Below, in pieces: positions 18,011 through 28,083 of a stretch of 64,000 nucleotides of DNA. Every line of letters starts with the position of its first letter. Within the stretch, counting starts at the first letter, position 1. Where the stretch lies: contig NZ_CP121106.1 of NCBI RefSeq assembly GCF_029623755.1, positions 1,499,001-1,563,000 of the forward strand, in the 5' to 3' direction. Made by a program: the position numbers and the translations under genes. The notes beneath the pieces are model-generated. The model saw only the letters and a program-made list of their open reading frames with translations. It did not search any database and had not been told where the DNA came from. The stretch is from Altererythrobacter sp. CAU 1644. Its GTDB lineage: Bacteria > Pseudomonadota > Alphaproteobacteria > Sphingomonadales > Sphingomonadaceae.

Positions 18011-18904
18011 CTATTCCTGTATCAGCGGTGAGGGGGTGAGAAACCAGCCATTGCCGAATATCGGCTCGAGCGCCACGGCCTGGTCAGGATTCTTGAGGTA
18101 GCGGAAAAGCTCGTCGAAATCGCTGCGGTGATCGCCTGCGATTGCGAGGACGCAATAGTCCTCGGCGAACTCGCGGCGCCGCGTCTGCTTGCGGTCGTCG
18201 GCGTAACGCATCAGCAGCAGCGTATCTTCGCCAAGCGGATCGAGCAGGCTCTGCGCCAGCGCCGTGCGGATCACGCTGGCATCGTCGGCGAAGCGGCCCG
18301 AAATCCAGCCGATCGTGATGTCCTGGCGCCGCAGGGAATCGAGTAGGATTGCAAGGCGCGGCTCGGCGCGAAACATGCCGGCCGATGCGAGCCGACCGCC
18401 TTCGGGATCGAGGTCGATCAGGACGGCGGCAGGCTTGCCGGCACATGCGATCCTCTTGCCGTCGAGCGCGCCGGGATTGCTCAGCATTGCCGAAGGGTTT
18501 GCGCTCTCGCCATCGGCGGGCATCGCCGCTTGCATGGCATATTGGGCAAAGCTGGCGAAACTCGTTCTGCCAAGATCGGCGGAGGACCCCGCTGTGGTCC
18601 CATCGGGTGCGGGAAGCTCGGTCAGGTCGAGAATGGTCGCGCGCTGGCCCTCGGAGGAAATCACCTCGGTCGGCATCTTCGGTGGGTTGGCCGGTGCGAC
18701 ATTGGGTGCAGGCGTGCCCCGCGCGACCTCGACGCTCTTGTCTGGCTGTTTCTCGCTGCCGGCGAAGCCATCCTCGATGACGTCCTTGGTCGCCAGTGCG
18801 CTGCCCGCGAGGACCGGGATTGCAGCCGCGAGACAGCCCTGCAGCATCAGCGCCGCACCCGCCAGTGGGATCGAGCACAGCAGCCGGGGCCGCCAGCGCA
18901 GCAT
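18011..18904 (-). CDS. HAD-like acid-phosphatase-type lipoprotein, inside the sco operon
   Basis: 297 residues. The N-terminus LLCSIPLAGAALMLQGC ends in a probable lipobox Cys (about residue 24). After a Pro/Ala-rich linker (about 50-85), the C-terminal half shows degenerate HAD-phosphatase motifs: AAVLIDLDPEGG (motif I, Asp-x-Asp), GWISGR (motif II) and GDHRSDFDELFRYL (motif IV). The end, PIFGNGWFLTPSPL, resembles surface acid phosphatases. Start and upstream stop overlap by one base (TGATG). Why it sits between scoA and scoB is unclear; no CoA role is evident. Confidence 0.7.
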   Translation of the reverse strand: MLRWRPRLLCSIPLAGAALMLQGCLAAAIPVLAGSALATKDVIEDGFAGSEKQPDKSVEVARGTPAPNVAPANPPKMPTEVISSEGQRATILDLTELPAPDGTTAGSSADLGRTSFASFAQYAMQAAMPADGESANPSAMLSNPGALDGKRIACAGKPAAVLIDLDPEGGRLASAGMFRAEPRLAILLDSLRRQDITIGWISGRFADDASVIRTALAQSLLDPLGEDTLLLMRYADDRKQTRRREFAEDYCVLAIAGDHRSDFDELFRYLKNPDQAVALEPIFGNGWFLTPSPLIQE

Positions 18905-19236
18905 CAGAGAATCTTGCCCGTTTCCGGATCGATCTCGCGCGGTGTATCGGTTGGATTGTCGCGCTCGGCATCGAAGCCTGCCCAGATACGTTCGATCGCG
19001 TCTTCCTCGCTGATCCCGACCGCATGGGCATAGGCCTTGGCGCCGTGGCGGATCGTGTCGACCATGGCCATTCCGAAAATCGCCGGATCGGCGCCAATTC
19101 CGCGCGGCTCGATGATTGCGACAAGGCCATCGCTTTCGCCGTGCCAGAGGCGCGCGAACTCGGTCGAGCCCTTGAGGAAGTCGAAACTGGCGACATCGAT
19201 TTCGCCGGGCATCCCGCCCTTCTTGCCAAAGATCAT
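18904..19236 (-). CDS. Small DUF5076-like protein, inside the sco operon
   Basis: 110 residues. The body [20 protein letters not shown]...[34 protein letters not shown] resembles the small DUF5076 family of sphingomonads (recalled, not searched). It has no signal peptide or membrane segment and is probably cytoplasmic. The start ATG at 19236 overlaps the scoA stop by 4 bp and its stop overlaps the next start by one base, so all four genes are translationally coupled. Function unknown. Confidence 0.72.
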   Translation of the reverse strand: MIFGKKGGMPGEIDVASFDFLKGSTEFARLWHGESDGLVAIIEPRGIGADPAIFGMAMVDTIRHGAKAYAHAVGISEEDAIERIWAGFDAERDNPTDTPREIDPETGKIL

Positions 19237-19940
19237 GCGTTTGCCCTTTCCCGGGTGGTGCGGAACTCGATCTTCTTGTCGTAGGGCGCGCCCACAATCA
19301 TGCGATTTACGAAGACGCCCGGCAGGTGGATGCAGTCTGGGTCGAGGCTGCCGATCGGCACCACTTCCTCGACTTCGACCACGCAGACCTTGCCGCAGGT
19401 CGCGGCAGGCTGGTTGAAATTGCGGGCGGTCTTGCGGAACATCACGTTGCCGGTCTCGTCCGCTTTCCACGCCTTGACGATCGACAGGTCGGCGAAGATG
19501 CCGTGCTCGAGGATGTAGTCTTCGCCGTTGAAGCTCTTCACTTCCTTGCCTTCGGCCACCTGGGTGCCGACGCCGGTCTTGGTGTAGAAGCCGGGAATGC
19601 CCGCACCGCCGGCGCGCATACGCTCGGCCAGGGTACCCTGCGGGCAGAACTCCACCTCGAGCTCGCCCGAAAGGTATTGCCGCTCGAATTCCTTGTTCTC
19701 GCCGACATAGGAACTGATCATCTTCCTGACCTGGCGCGTACGCAGCAGCTTGCCGATGCCTTCATTGTCGATCCCGGCGTTGTTGCTGGCGAAGGTCAGG
19801 CCCTTCACCCCGCTGTCGCGGATCGCGTCGAGCAAGCGCTCGGGGATGCCGCACAGGCCGAAGCCTCCCGCGGCGATCAGCATGTCGTCCTTCAGCAGCC
19901 CGTCGAGGGCAGCGGTGGCATCGGGATAAAGCTTGTTCAT
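19233..19940 (-). CDS. scoA: 3-oxoacid CoA-transferase subunit A
   Basis: 235 residues. The alpha subunit of succinyl-CoA:3-ketoacid CoA-transferase. [18 protein letters not shown] is the CoA-transferase signature; [16 protein letters not shown] and FNGEDYILE are conserved alpha-subunit blocks. ATG at 19940 follows GGAGG, the best Shine-Dalgarno sequence of the operon; the frame upstream to 20111 is not coding. First gene of scoA - DUF5076-like - HAD-like lipoprotein - scoB. Confidence 0.95.
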   Translation of the reverse strand: MNKLYPDATAALDGLLKDDMLIAAGGFGLCGIPERLLDAIRDSGVKGLTFASNNAGIDNEGIGKLLRTRQVRKMISSYVGENKEFERQYLSGELEVEFCPQGTLAERMRAGGAGIPGFYTKTGVGTQVAEGKEVKSFNGEDYILEHGIFADLSIVKAWKADETGNVMFRKTARNFNQPAATCGKVCVVEVEEVVPIGSLDPDCIHLPGVFVNRMIVGAPYDKKIEFRTTRERANA

Positions 19941-20323
19941 CGGACCTCCGTTACGGCATCGCCTGTTAGGACGGAGCAAGGCGCGTGTCACCCCTTGCTT
20001 TGCGGCCCGACACTTGCACGCGTTGAGTTGCGTTCCTTGCAACGAACCGTGATCTTTTCGCACTTGCGGAATCGCGTGCTGCACTGCACATAGGACGGGC
20101 CTTTCAGGCATCCTCTCCCAAAACTTCCCAGCCCGGTCGCTTGCGACCGGGCTTTTTCTTTTGGTCGCCGATCGGTTCGCCAGCGGGGCCTTTTCCAGCC
20201 GCTCACACTAGGTATTTTCTCCGGCAAGGGCACACTTCGGCAGTTCGCTCATTTGCAATAGTGACGCGGCTCCCTAGCTTGGAGGCGCGACCAAGTGGAT
20301 TATTGCGACGGGAGAATTGCCTC
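19941..20323. other. 383-bp gap with an orphan plus-strand terminator
   Basis: The gap between divergent scoA and the Cdc48-like gene. The scoA Shine-Dalgarno sequence is at its left end and a CGGGAG motif before the Cdc48-like start is at its right end. The middle holds a strong plus-strand terminator with no plus-strand protein gene before it, so 19941-20130 may encode a small RNA. No open frame here has a credible ribosome binding site. Confidence 0.45.
20130..20160 (+). terminator. Strong intrinsic terminator without an upstream plus-strand gene
   Basis: AGCCCGGTCGC-TT-GCGACCGGGCT is a perfect 11-bp stem followed by TTTTTCTTTT. It works only on the plus strand, yet the nearest gene on its left runs the other way. 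Confidence 0.85.
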
Positions 20324-22666
20324 ATGGCCGATGCGGATGCCGCGACGAAGGACAAGACCGACGAAAAAACCGTTCGGCTCCAGGTAGCAGCGGCCCGGCA
20401 GGAAGAATCGGGGCAGGGTATCGCTCGCATGCCGCGTTCGGCGTTCCAGGCGCTGGGTATCACCGAGGGTGACGTGGTCGAAGTCACAGGCAAGCGCTCG
20501 ACGGCCGCGATTGCGATGGCAGCCTATAGCGAGGACGAAGCGCTCGACGTCGTCCGTCTCGACGGTCTGCAGCGCGGCAATGCTGAAGTCGGTTCGGGCG
20601 AGCATGTGAAGATCGCCCGCGCCGAATCGCGCCCGGCGACACGGGTCGTCTTCGCCCCCGCCCAGCGCGAGATGCGGCTGCAGGGGCCGGGCCAGGCGCT
20701 CAAGCGCAATTTCTTCGGCAAGCCGCTCGTGGCAGGCGACCTCGTCGCCACCACCGGGCAGCAACCGGTGCAGAACATGCCGCCAGACGTGCGTCAGTTG
20801 CTGCGCACCCCCGCCTATGCGCTCACCCAGATCCGCCTCTCCGTCGTCTCGACCACGCCCAAGGGCATCGTCCATATCGACGAGAATACCGAGGTCGAAC
20901 TGCGGGCCGAGTTCGAGGAACCGCGCGATGCCCGCGCCGTGGTCAATTACGACGACGTCGGCGGAATGGGCGACACCATCCAGCAGTTGCGCGAAATGGT
21001 CGAGCTGCCGCTGCGCTATCCCGAGCTGTTCACCCGCCTGGGCGTCGATCCGCCCAAGGGCGTGCTGCTGCACGGCCCGCCCGGAACCGGCAAGACCCGG
21101 CTGGCGCAGGCCGTGGCCAACGAAAGCGACGCCGAGTTCTTCACCATCAACGGCCCCGAGATCATGGGATCGGGCTATGGCGACAGCGAGAAGGCGCTGC
21201 GCGAAGTGTTCGAACAGGCGAGCAAGTCGGCGCCCGCGATCATCTTCATCGACGAGATCGATTCGATCGCGCCCAAGCGCGACCGCGTCCCCGGCGAGGC
21301 CGAGAAGCGCCTGGTCGCGCAATTGCTGACGCTGATGGACGGTCTGGAAGCGCGGGCGAACCTGGTCGTCATCGCGGCCACCAACCGCCCCGATGCGATC
21401 GACGAGGCGCTGCGTCGACCCGGTCGCTTCGACCGCGAGATCGTGATCGGCGTGCCCGACGAGAAGGGTCGGCGCGAGATCCTCAGCATCCACACCCGCG
21501 GCATGCCGCTGGGCGACAAGGTCAATCTCGACGAGCTTGCCCGCGTGACTCACGGCTTCGTCGGGGCCGATATCGCGGCCCTGTCGCGCGAGGCGGCGAT
21601 CGAAGCGGTGCGCCGGATCATGCCCAAGCTCGATCTCGACGAGCGGACGATTCCGCCAGAAGTGCTCGAGGAACTGTGTGTCACGCGCGAGGATTTCCTC
21701 TCGGCGCTCAAGCGCATCCAGCCTTCGGCCATGCGCGAAGTCATGGTGCAGGTGCCGCGCGTGTCGTGGGACGATATCGGCGGCGTCGGCGATGCGATCG
21801 ACAAGCTCAAGGAAGGGATCGAGCTGCCGCTCAAGAACCCCGATGCGTTCATGCGGCTGGGCATTCGCCCGGCCAAGGGCTTCCTGCTCTATGGTCCGCC
21901 GGGGACCGGCAAGACGCTGCTGGCCAAGGCGGTTGCCAAGGAAGCCGAAGCCAATTTCATTTCGATGAAGTCGAGCGATCTGCTGTCGAAATGGTACGGC
22001 GAAAGCGAGCAACAGATCGCCAAGATGTTTCAGCGCGCGCGTGCCGTTGCGCCCTGCGTAATCTTCATCGACGAAATCGACAGCCTCGTGCCAGCGCGCG
22101 GGTCGGGCCAGGGCGAACCGCAGGTGACCGGACGGGTGGTCAACACCATCCTTGCCGAGATGGACGGTCTCGAGGAATTGCAGTCGGTGGTCGTCATCGG
22201 CGCAACCAATCGCCCGGCGCTGGTCGATCCCGCGCTCCTACGCCCCGGCCGCTTCGATGAACTGGTCTATGTCGGAACGCCCGACAAGGAGGGCCGCAAG
22301 CACATCTTAGAGATTCACACCGAGGGCATGCCGCTCGCCAAGGGCGTCGACCTGGGCGCGATTGCCGCGAAGACCGAGCGCTTCACCGGCGCCGATCTCG
22401 AGGACGTGGTGCGCCGTGCCGGCCTCAATGCACTGCGCCGCGTGGGTGGTGAGGTGAAGGAAGTCGCCAAGGAAGACTTCGATGCCGCGCTCGAGGATTC
22501 GCGCGCCACGGTGACCAGTCAGATGGAAGCCGAGTACAAGAAGATGCGCGGCGAACTGAAGAAGCGTGCGGCGGAGGTCAATCCGATCGGCTTCATTCAC
22601 GAAGGGATGGTCGAGCCGACCCGCAACCGCAAGCACAGCGAGCCCGGAGACAGCGGGATCGAGTAG
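20324..22666 (+). CDS. Cdc48/p97-like double AAA ATPase
   Basis: 780 residues. Domain order matches archaeal and eukaryotic Cdc48/p97: an N domain (about 18-105 double-psi barrel, then to ~195), D1 with Walker A GPPGTGKT (251-258) and Walker B IIFIDE (306-311), D2 with Walker A (524-531) and Walker B VIFIDE (579-584). Pore-loop-like KWYGESE is present in D2, and arginine-finger regions (RRPGRFD, LRPGRFD) in both. These machines unfold or extract proteins using ATP. No hydrophobic-Tyr-x proteasome tail is seen; the end is [15 protein letters not shown] at 20324; longer frames to 20141 overlap the terminator. It ends 15 bp from a convergent MscS gene. Confidence 0.93.
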   Translation: MADADAATKDKTDEKTVRLQVAAARQEESGQGIARMPRSAFQALGITEGDVVEVTGKRSTAAIAMAAYSEDEALDVVRLDGLQRGNAEVGSGEHVKIARAESRPATRVVFAPAQREMRLQGPGQALKRNFFGKPLVAGDLVATTGQQPVQNMPPDVRQLLRTPAYALTQIRLSVVSTTPKGIVHIDENTEVELRAEFEEPRDARAVVNYDDVGGMGDTIQQLREMVELPLRYPELFTRLGVDPPKGVLLHGPPGTGKTRLAQAVANESDAEFFTINGPEIMGSGYGDSEKALREVFEQASKSAPAIIFIDEIDSIAPKRDRVPGEAEKRLVAQLLTLMDGLEARANLVVIAATNRPDAIDEALRRPGRFDREIVIGVPDEKGRREILSIHTRGMPLGDKVNLDELARVTHGFVGADIAALSREAAIEAVRRIMPKLDLDERTIPPEVLEELCVTREDFLSALKRIQPSAMREVMVQVPRVSWDDIGGVGDAIDKLKEGIELPLKNPDAFMRLGIRPAKGFLLYGPPGTGKTLLAKAVAKEAEANFISMKSSDLLSKWYGESEQQIAKMFQRARAVAPCVIFIDEIDSLVPARGSGQGEPQVTGRVVNTILAEMDGLEELQSVVVIGATNRPALVDPALLRPGRFDELVYVGTPDKEGRKHILEIHTEGMPLAKGVDLGAIAAKTERFTGADLEDVVRRAGLNALRRVGGEVKEVAKEDFDAALEDSRATVTSQMEAEYKKMRGELKKRAAEVNPIGFIHEGMVEPTRNRKHSEPGDSGIE

Positions 22667-22681
22667 CCCGCAGCGAGTACC

Positions 22682-23761
22682 CTAGGGCTCGCCCGCTTTG
22701 GGGTGTCCGTGCGGCACTTCTAGGCGGTGGCGGATGAGCGCATCGGGCATCTCGGCCTGCAGCCAGCTGATCATGTGCTCGCGCACATCGCAGCGCAGTG
22801 CCCATAGGTCTGAGATCGACGCCGCGCTCATCGACAGGCGCAGTTCGATGCTCTCGGGATAGGTCTCGGTCATCAGCAGCGCCTTGTTGCGCCCGTCGAA
22901 CAGCTTGTGCTCGTCGAGGTAGCGCTCGAATTCGGTACGGATCGGCGCGATCTCGGTCGCAGGGTCTAGATGCAGGAACACCGGGCCGGTCAGCCTCTCG
23001 CTCTTGCGTGACCAGTTCTCGAAACTGTCGTCGAGGAATCGGGTGGTGGGGACGACGAGGACGCGCTCGTCCCAGGTGCGCACGGTGATGAAGCTCATCC
23101 GCACTTCTTCCACTCGCCCGACATGGCCATCCACCTTGACGAGGTCGCCGATGCGGAGCGGCTCGGTAAAGGCCACCTGCAGACCGGCGATAAGCGATTT
23201 GAGCGCGGGCTGCGCCGCAGCGCCCACCGCCAGTGCGGCGAGGCCCGCCGATGCCAGCAGCGTGGTCCCAATATCGCGGACGCCTGGCACATCGAGCAGC
23301 ATCAGGCCGACGGTGATCACGATAATCGCGATCGTGGCGGTGCGTGACAGGACCGCGATGCGCGTGCGGCGGCTGCGCACGGCGACGGGGTCGTCCGATA
23401 TCTCGAGCCGGAATTCCAGCGCCGCGGTGAACGCCTTGACCAGCGTATAGGCGATCCAGCCGAGCAGTGCCGGACGCAGGAAACCGGCCAGCGGTTCCCA
23501 CACCCGCTCGAGCTCGGGCATGGATTGCGCGACGAGCGTTACGCCGAGTGCGATGAAGGACCATTTGACCGGTCGCCGGACCCGGTCGACGATCATCTCG
23601 TCGATCTCGGTCTCCGACAGCTTGGTGAGGCGCTCGACGATCGAGAAGACGACGCGATAGACGATCCAGGCGAGCACGATCGCGACGGCGACCGCTGCTC
23701 CGCCAACCATTACCGTTTCCCAGTCGATCGACCAGTTGAGAGGATTGTAACGCTCCAGCAT
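22682..23761 (-). CDS. Mechanosensitive channel of the MscS family
   Basis: 359 residues starting MLERYNPLNWSIDW. Four or five membrane helices (about 20-40, 65-80, 95-115, 140-165, 165-190) lead to the pore helix LLASAGLAALAVGAAAQPALKSLIAG and the MscS beta domain (QVAFTEPLRIGDLVKVDGHVGRVEEV, VPTTRFLDDSFENWSR). ATG at 23761 lies 10 bp after the kinase gene; a TTG at 23797 would overlap it. It is the second MscS-type channel here; unlike the one at 4151 it has no BON domain. Confidence 0.9.
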   Translation of the reverse strand: MLERYNPLNWSIDWETVMVGGAAVAVAIVLAWIVYRVVFSIVERLTKLSETEIDEMIVDRVRRPVKWSFIALGVTLVAQSMPELERVWEPLAGFLRPALLGWIAYTLVKAFTAALEFRLEISDDPVAVRSRRTRIAVLSRTATIAIIVITVGLMLLDVPGVRDIGTTLLASAGLAALAVGAAAQPALKSLIAGLQVAFTEPLRIGDLVKVDGHVGRVEEVRMSFITVRTWDERVLVVPTTRFLDDSFENWSRKSERLTGPVFLHLDPATEIAPIRTEFERYLDEHKLFDGRNKALLMTETYPESIELRLSMSAASISDLWALRCDVREHMISWLQAEMPDALIRHRLEVPHGHPKAGEP

Positions 23762-23771
23762 CCCGCCCGAC

Positions 23772-25094
23772 CTATGGGGCTTGGCGAGGGGATTCAAGCT
23801 CGTCGCTTGCGACCTCGACAGGTATCGTGATGGTGACCGTGCAACCGCCGGGGCCGAATCTGCGCTCGATCGACCCGCCGAGTTGCCGCGAAGCGCTCGT
23901 CATCAGCATCGAGCCAAAGCCTTCCCGGTCGGGTTCGGGGCAATCGTCAACGCCGGTCTCGCGCCACTCGATAGTGATCGCAGCACCCTCGACCTGCCAG
24001 GTGACGATCACGGTCCCGCCATTGGCCCACGCGCCGTATTTCACCGCATTGGTGGTCAGTTCGTGGAGCACGAGGCCGAGCGGCGTGACGCTCTTGGCCG
24101 GGAGCAGGAATTCGGGGCCGGAGACCTCGGCGGGCTGGCTGTTCGACCGATAGGGCGACAGGGTAGTCTCGACCAGCGCGTGGATCGAGGCGACCGGCCG
24201 GTCGAGCGCACCCTGCGTCACCTCGTGCGCAGTGAGCAGGGCGCGGATGCGCGTGGCTATGCTGTCGACCACGGGCTTTGCTTCCGGCTTGTCGCGTCCG
24301 CTCATCTGCACGATCGCAAGGATCACCGCGAAGAGGTTCTTGACCCGGTGGTTGAGTTCCTTGGCCAGCAGGTCGGCGCGATCATGCGCTTCGGCCAGCG
24401 CACTGGCCTGCGCGGCTTCTGCTTCGGCGCTGGCGGTGCGTGCCACCAGCCGGACACTGAAGATGATGAACACCAGCACCAGGAAAAGCAGCAGGCCGAG
24501 CAAGGGGAAAAGCCTGGCCTCGGCCGCGGCGGTGGCCTGGGCCTGGTCTTCCAGGATAACCTGCTCGATATTCTCCATCTCGCCGATCGATGCCTTGAGC
24601 GCGGCCATCGCCTCCTGGCCTTCGTCGGAAAGCACCTGTCGGCGGGCTTCGAGCAGTTCGCCGTCCTCGAGCAGTTCGACCGTGCCCTCGAGCTCGGCCA
24701 GCTTCGCCTCGGCCTGTTTCTCGATTGTCGCCATCAACTGGGACTGTCGCTCGGTCGCGACCGGCGCGAGCAAGCGCTGCAGCCGATCGATCGCGGGCCG
24801 CATCTCGGCGCTGCCTTGGCGGTAGGGGTCGAGATATTTGCGGTCGAGCGTGATGAGATAGCCGCGCTGGCCGGTTTCCGCCCGCAGCGCGGCGCGCTGG
24901 ATATTGCGCAGCTCGAGCAGGATCTGGTTGGTCATGCGGACCTGCTCGCGCTCGGCCCGCTCGGCCTCGATAGTCGTGAAGATCAGGTAGAACGCACCCA
25001 GCAGCGAGATGGCGATCAGGGTCAATAGCGCCAGATTCCGCCAATTGCGGTGCTGGCGCGACCTTTTAAGGCCGAGGATCGTTCGGTCAGGCAC
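23772..25094 (-). CDS. CHASE3-domain HWE-family sensor histidine kinase
   Basis: 440 residues with a GTG start. A membrane helix (about 18-40), a periplasmic four-helix CHASE3 sensor (about 42-185, with AALRAETGQRGYLITLDRKYL) and a second helix (about 193-215). The kinase core has ELNHRVKNLFAVILAIVQ (phospho-acceptor His in NHRVKN), a short coiled linker before it, and the W-x-E hallmark EWRETG of HWE kinases, with HELTTNAVKYGAW as the N box. HWE kinases in alphaproteobacteria often act in general stress or light signalling; no partner response regulator lies beside it. Probably co-transcribed with the MscS gene. Confidence 0.92.
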   Translation of the reverse strand: MPDRTILGLKRSRQHRNWRNLALLTLIAISLLGAFYLIFTTIEAERAEREQVRMTNQILLELRNIQRAALRAETGQRGYLITLDRKYLDPYRQGSAEMRPAIDRLQRLLAPVATERQSQLMATIEKQAEAKLAELEGTVELLEDGELLEARRQVLSDEGQEAMAALKASIGEMENIEQVILEDQAQATAAAEARLFPLLGLLLFLVLVFIIFSVRLVARTASAEAEAAQASALAEAHDRADLLAKELNHRVKNLFAVILAIVQMSGRDKPEAKPVVDSIATRIRALLTAHEVTQGALDRPVASIHALVETTLSPYRSNSQPAEVSGPEFLLPAKSVTPLGLVLHELTTNAVKYGAWANGGTVIVTWQVEGAAITIEWRETGVDDCPEPDREGFGSMLMTSASRQLGGSIERRFGPGGCTVTITIPVEVASDELESPRQAP

Positions 25095-25135
25095 CGGCGG
25101 TCGCTAGACGAGGCGCAAGTCGCGGACAAGTAACT

Positions 25136-27970
25136 TCAATGGGCGGCATCCCAGCTCTTGCCGGTGCCGATCTCGACACCCAGCGGCACCGACAGCGTGA
25201 CGGCGGGGGCGGCCGCTTCGGCCATGACCCGCTCGATGATCGGGCTGGCCGCCGCGACATCGCCTTCGGGCAACTCGAACACCAGCTCGTCATGCACCTG
25301 CAGCAGCATGCGCACATGGCCGAGACCGGCCTCGCGCAGTGCGGGCATCATCCGCGCCATTGCACGCTTGATGATGTCGGCGCTGGTGCCCTGGATCGGG
25401 GCGTTGATCGCGGCGCGCTCGGAGCCCTGGCGTTCGGCCTGGTTCTTCGAATTGATCCGCGGAAACCAGGTCTTGCGCCCGAACAGCGTCTCCGAATAGC
25501 CGCGCTCGCGCACCGTCTCGAGCGTCTCCATGATGTAGCGCTGGATGCCGGGAAAGCGCTGGAAATAGGTGTCGATCATCGCCTGGGCCTCGTCGGGCTC
25601 GACCTCGAGCCGACCAGCGAGGCCCCAGCGGGAAATGCCGTAGAGTATGGCGAAGTTGATCGTCTTGGCGCGGGCGCGGGTGTCGCGGGTCACTTCGCCG
25701 AACATCTCGGTCGCGGTGCGCGCGTGAATGTCTTCGCCATTGGCAAAGGCTTCCTTGAGGGTCTCGACATCAGCCATGTGCGCGGCAAGCCTCAACTCGA
25801 TCTGCGAATAGTCGGCCGCGAGCAGGACATTGCCTGCATCGGGCACGAAGGCTTCGCGGATCTGCCGCCCGATGGCGGTGCGGATCGGGATGTTCTGGAG
25901 GTTGGGATCGGTCGAGGACAGGCGTCCGGTCTGCGCACCGACCAGCGAATAGCTGGTGTGGACCCGCCCGGTATCGGGGTTGATCGCCTCTTGCAGGGCA
26001 TCGGTATAGGTCGATTTGAGCTTTGCCAGCTGGCGCCATTCGAGCACCTTGTTGGCGATCGGCGCGCCTTCTCCTGCCAGCCGTTCGAGCACGCTCTGGT
26101 CGGTCGAATACTGCCCGCTTTTGCCCTTCTTGCCGCCCTTGTGGCCGAGCTTGTCGAACAGGATATCGCCGAGCTGCTTTGGGCTACCGACGGTGAATTC
26201 CTCGCCGGCAAGCTCGTGGATTTCCTTCTCGAGCCGCCCGGTCTCCTTGGCGAATTCCTCGGACAGGCGAGAGAGGTGCGCCCGGTCGACCTTGATCCCG
26301 TGGCGTTCCATCTGGGCGACGACCGGGATCAGCGGACGGTCGACCCGCTCGTAGATCCTGGTGCCGCCCTCGATCGCGAGGCGCGGCTTGAGATGCTGGT
26401 AGAGCCGCCAGGTCACATCGGCGTCTTCTGCGGCGTAGGCGGTCGCCTTGTCGAGCGGCACTTCGCCGAACGGGATCTGTTTCTTGCCGGTGCCGCAGAC
26501 CTCCTTGAACGGGATTGGCGTGTGGCCGAGATGGCGTTCGGACAGCTCGTCCATCCCGTGCCCGCCGCCGATGCCGTCCTGCCCGCGGCCTGCGTCGAGG
26601 TCGAAGCTGATGATCATCGTGTCCTCGATCGGGCCGACCGTGATGTCGTAGCGCGCGAGCACGTTGAGGTCGTATTTCCCGTTCTGAAAGACCTTTACCA
26701 CCTCGTCGGCTTCCAGCAGCGGCCTCAGCGCGGCGAGCGCCTCTTCTAGTGGCACCTGCGTCGGCTTCTCGGCGAACATGTCGCTGCTGCCGTGGCCGAG
26801 CGGGATATAGCAGGCATCATTGGGCCCGAGCGCCAGGCTGACGCCGACCAGGTCGGCCCGCATCGCGTCGAGCGAGTTGGTCTCGGTATCGACCGCCACC
26901 ACCTGCGCGGCCAGCGCACGCGCCACCCAGGCCTCGAGGCGCTCCAGCGTCTGCACCGTCTCGTACTTGCTGCGATCGACCGCCTCCATTTCGGGCAGCG
27001 GCTGGCGATTGCCCTCCGCAGTTCCGGCATCGCCCTTGGTCGTCGCCTTCTCGGGATGGAGGTTGTTGGGACGGTCGGGGCTGCCCCTGCCAGCATCGAG
27101 CCGCCGTAGCAGGGAAGTGAAACCATGCTTCTCAAGGAAAGCCGAGAGCGGTTCGGGCGGGACGCCGTCGAGCTTGAAGTCTTCCAGCGGCTCGGGAAGG
27201 TCGCAATCCTCCTTGAGCTCGACCAGCACACGGCTCATTTCCGCGTCGGCGCGATTCTCGAGGAGGCGTTCCTTGAGTTTGGACTTTTTCATGTCCTCGG
27301 CCGCGTCGAGCGCCGCCGTGAGCGAGCCATGTTCGGCGATCAGCTTGCTGGCTGTCTTGGGTCCGATCCCGAAAATGCCGGGAATATTGTCGACGCTGTC
27401 GCCCATCAGCGCCAGGACATCGCCTACAAGTTCGGGCTTCACACCGAACTTCTCCTCGACCTCCTCGATATAGATGCGCTGGCTCTTCATCGTGTCGAGC
27501 ATGTCGATCCGCGCGCCATCCACCTCCCCGACCAGTTGCATCAGGTCCTTGTCGGACGAGACGATGGTGACGTTCCAGCCCTCGCGCTGTGCGGCGCGGG
27601 CGTAGGAGGCGATGAGATCGTCCGCCTCGAGCCCCTGTTCCTCGATGCAGGGCAAGCTGAAGGCGCGAGTCGCGTCGCGAATCAGCGGGAATTGCGGCAC
27701 CAGGTCTTCTGGCGGCGGCGGGCGATTCGCCTTGTATTCGGGGTAGATCTCGTTGCGAAAACTCTGCGAATCCTTGTCGAGAATCACCGCGAGATGAGTC
27801 GGGCCGTCGGCCTTGTCGAGATCGTCGGCGAGCTTCCACAGCATGGTGGTGTAGCCATAGACCGCACCGACCGGGGTGCCCTCTGGATCGGTTAGCGGCG
27901 GAAGTCGGTGGTAAGCCCTGAAAATATAGGAAGAACCGTCGACGAGATAGAGATGCTGCTGCGCTGCCAT
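25136..27970 (-). CDS. polA: DNA polymerase I
   Basis: 944 residues. PolA fills gaps and removes RNA primers. The 5' nuclease domain (about 1-300) starts LYLVDGSSYIFRAYH and has GLEADDLIASYA. The 3'-5' exonuclease domain (about 360-550) keeps the metal-binding pair in VDTETNSLD, so proofreading is probably active. The polymerase domain has AADYSQIELRLAAH, KTINFAILYGIS and LQVHDELVFE. ATG at 27970; the frame to 28045 upstream is not conserved-looking. It is divergent from the small lipoprotein gene, with a large dyad in the gap. Confidence 0.97.
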   Translation of the reverse strand: MAAQQHLYLVDGSSYIFRAYHRLPPLTDPEGTPVGAVYGYTTMLWKLADDLDKADGPTHLAVILDKDSQSFRNEIYPEYKANRPPPPEDLVPQFPLIRDATRAFSLPCIEEQGLEADDLIASYARAAQREGWNVTIVSSDKDLMQLVGEVDGARIDMLDTMKSQRIYIEEVEEKFGVKPELVGDVLALMGDSVDNIPGIFGIGPKTASKLIAEHGSLTAALDAAEDMKKSKLKERLLENRADAEMSRVLVELKEDCDLPEPLEDFKLDGVPPEPLSAFLEKHGFTSLLRRLDAGRGSPDRPNNLHPEKATTKGDAGTAEGNRQPLPEMEAVDRSKYETVQTLERLEAWVARALAAQVVAVDTETNSLDAMRADLVGVSLALGPNDACYIPLGHGSSDMFAEKPTQVPLEEALAALRPLLEADEVVKVFQNGKYDLNVLARYDITVGPIEDTMIISFDLDAGRGQDGIGGGHGMDELSERHLGHTPIPFKEVCGTGKKQIPFGEVPLDKATAYAAEDADVTWRLYQHLKPRLAIEGGTRIYERVDRPLIPVVAQMERHGIKVDRAHLSRLSEEFAKETGRLEKEIHELAGEEFTVGSPKQLGDILFDKLGHKGGKKGKSGQYSTDQSVLERLAGEGAPIANKVLEWRQLAKLKSTYTDALQEAINPDTGRVHTSYSLVGAQTGRLSSTDPNLQNIPIRTAIGRQIREAFVPDAGNVLLAADYSQIELRLAAHMADVETLKEAFANGEDIHARTATEMFGEVTRDTRARAKTINFAILYGISRWGLAGRLEVEPDEAQAMIDTYFQRFPGIQRYIMETLETVRERGYSETLFGRKTWFPRINSKNQAERQGSERAAINAPIQGTSADIIKRAMARMMPALREAGLGHVRMLLQVHDELVFELPEGDVAAASPIIERVMAEAAAPAVTLSVPLGVEIGTGKSWDAAH

Positions 27971-28083
27971 GGCTGCTGTGCTAGCAGCGCGCGGGCACGC
28001 TGGTAAGCGGCTTTTCCACGCGGCGTATTTGCCATCGAGAAGCACCGGGTGAGACGTTTTTTCACCGAGGTAAAATGAGGCGA

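Noticed and set aside
20300-22012. 570-residue minus-strand frame opposite the Cdc48-like gene
   Set aside because: Antisense shadow with repetitive composition.
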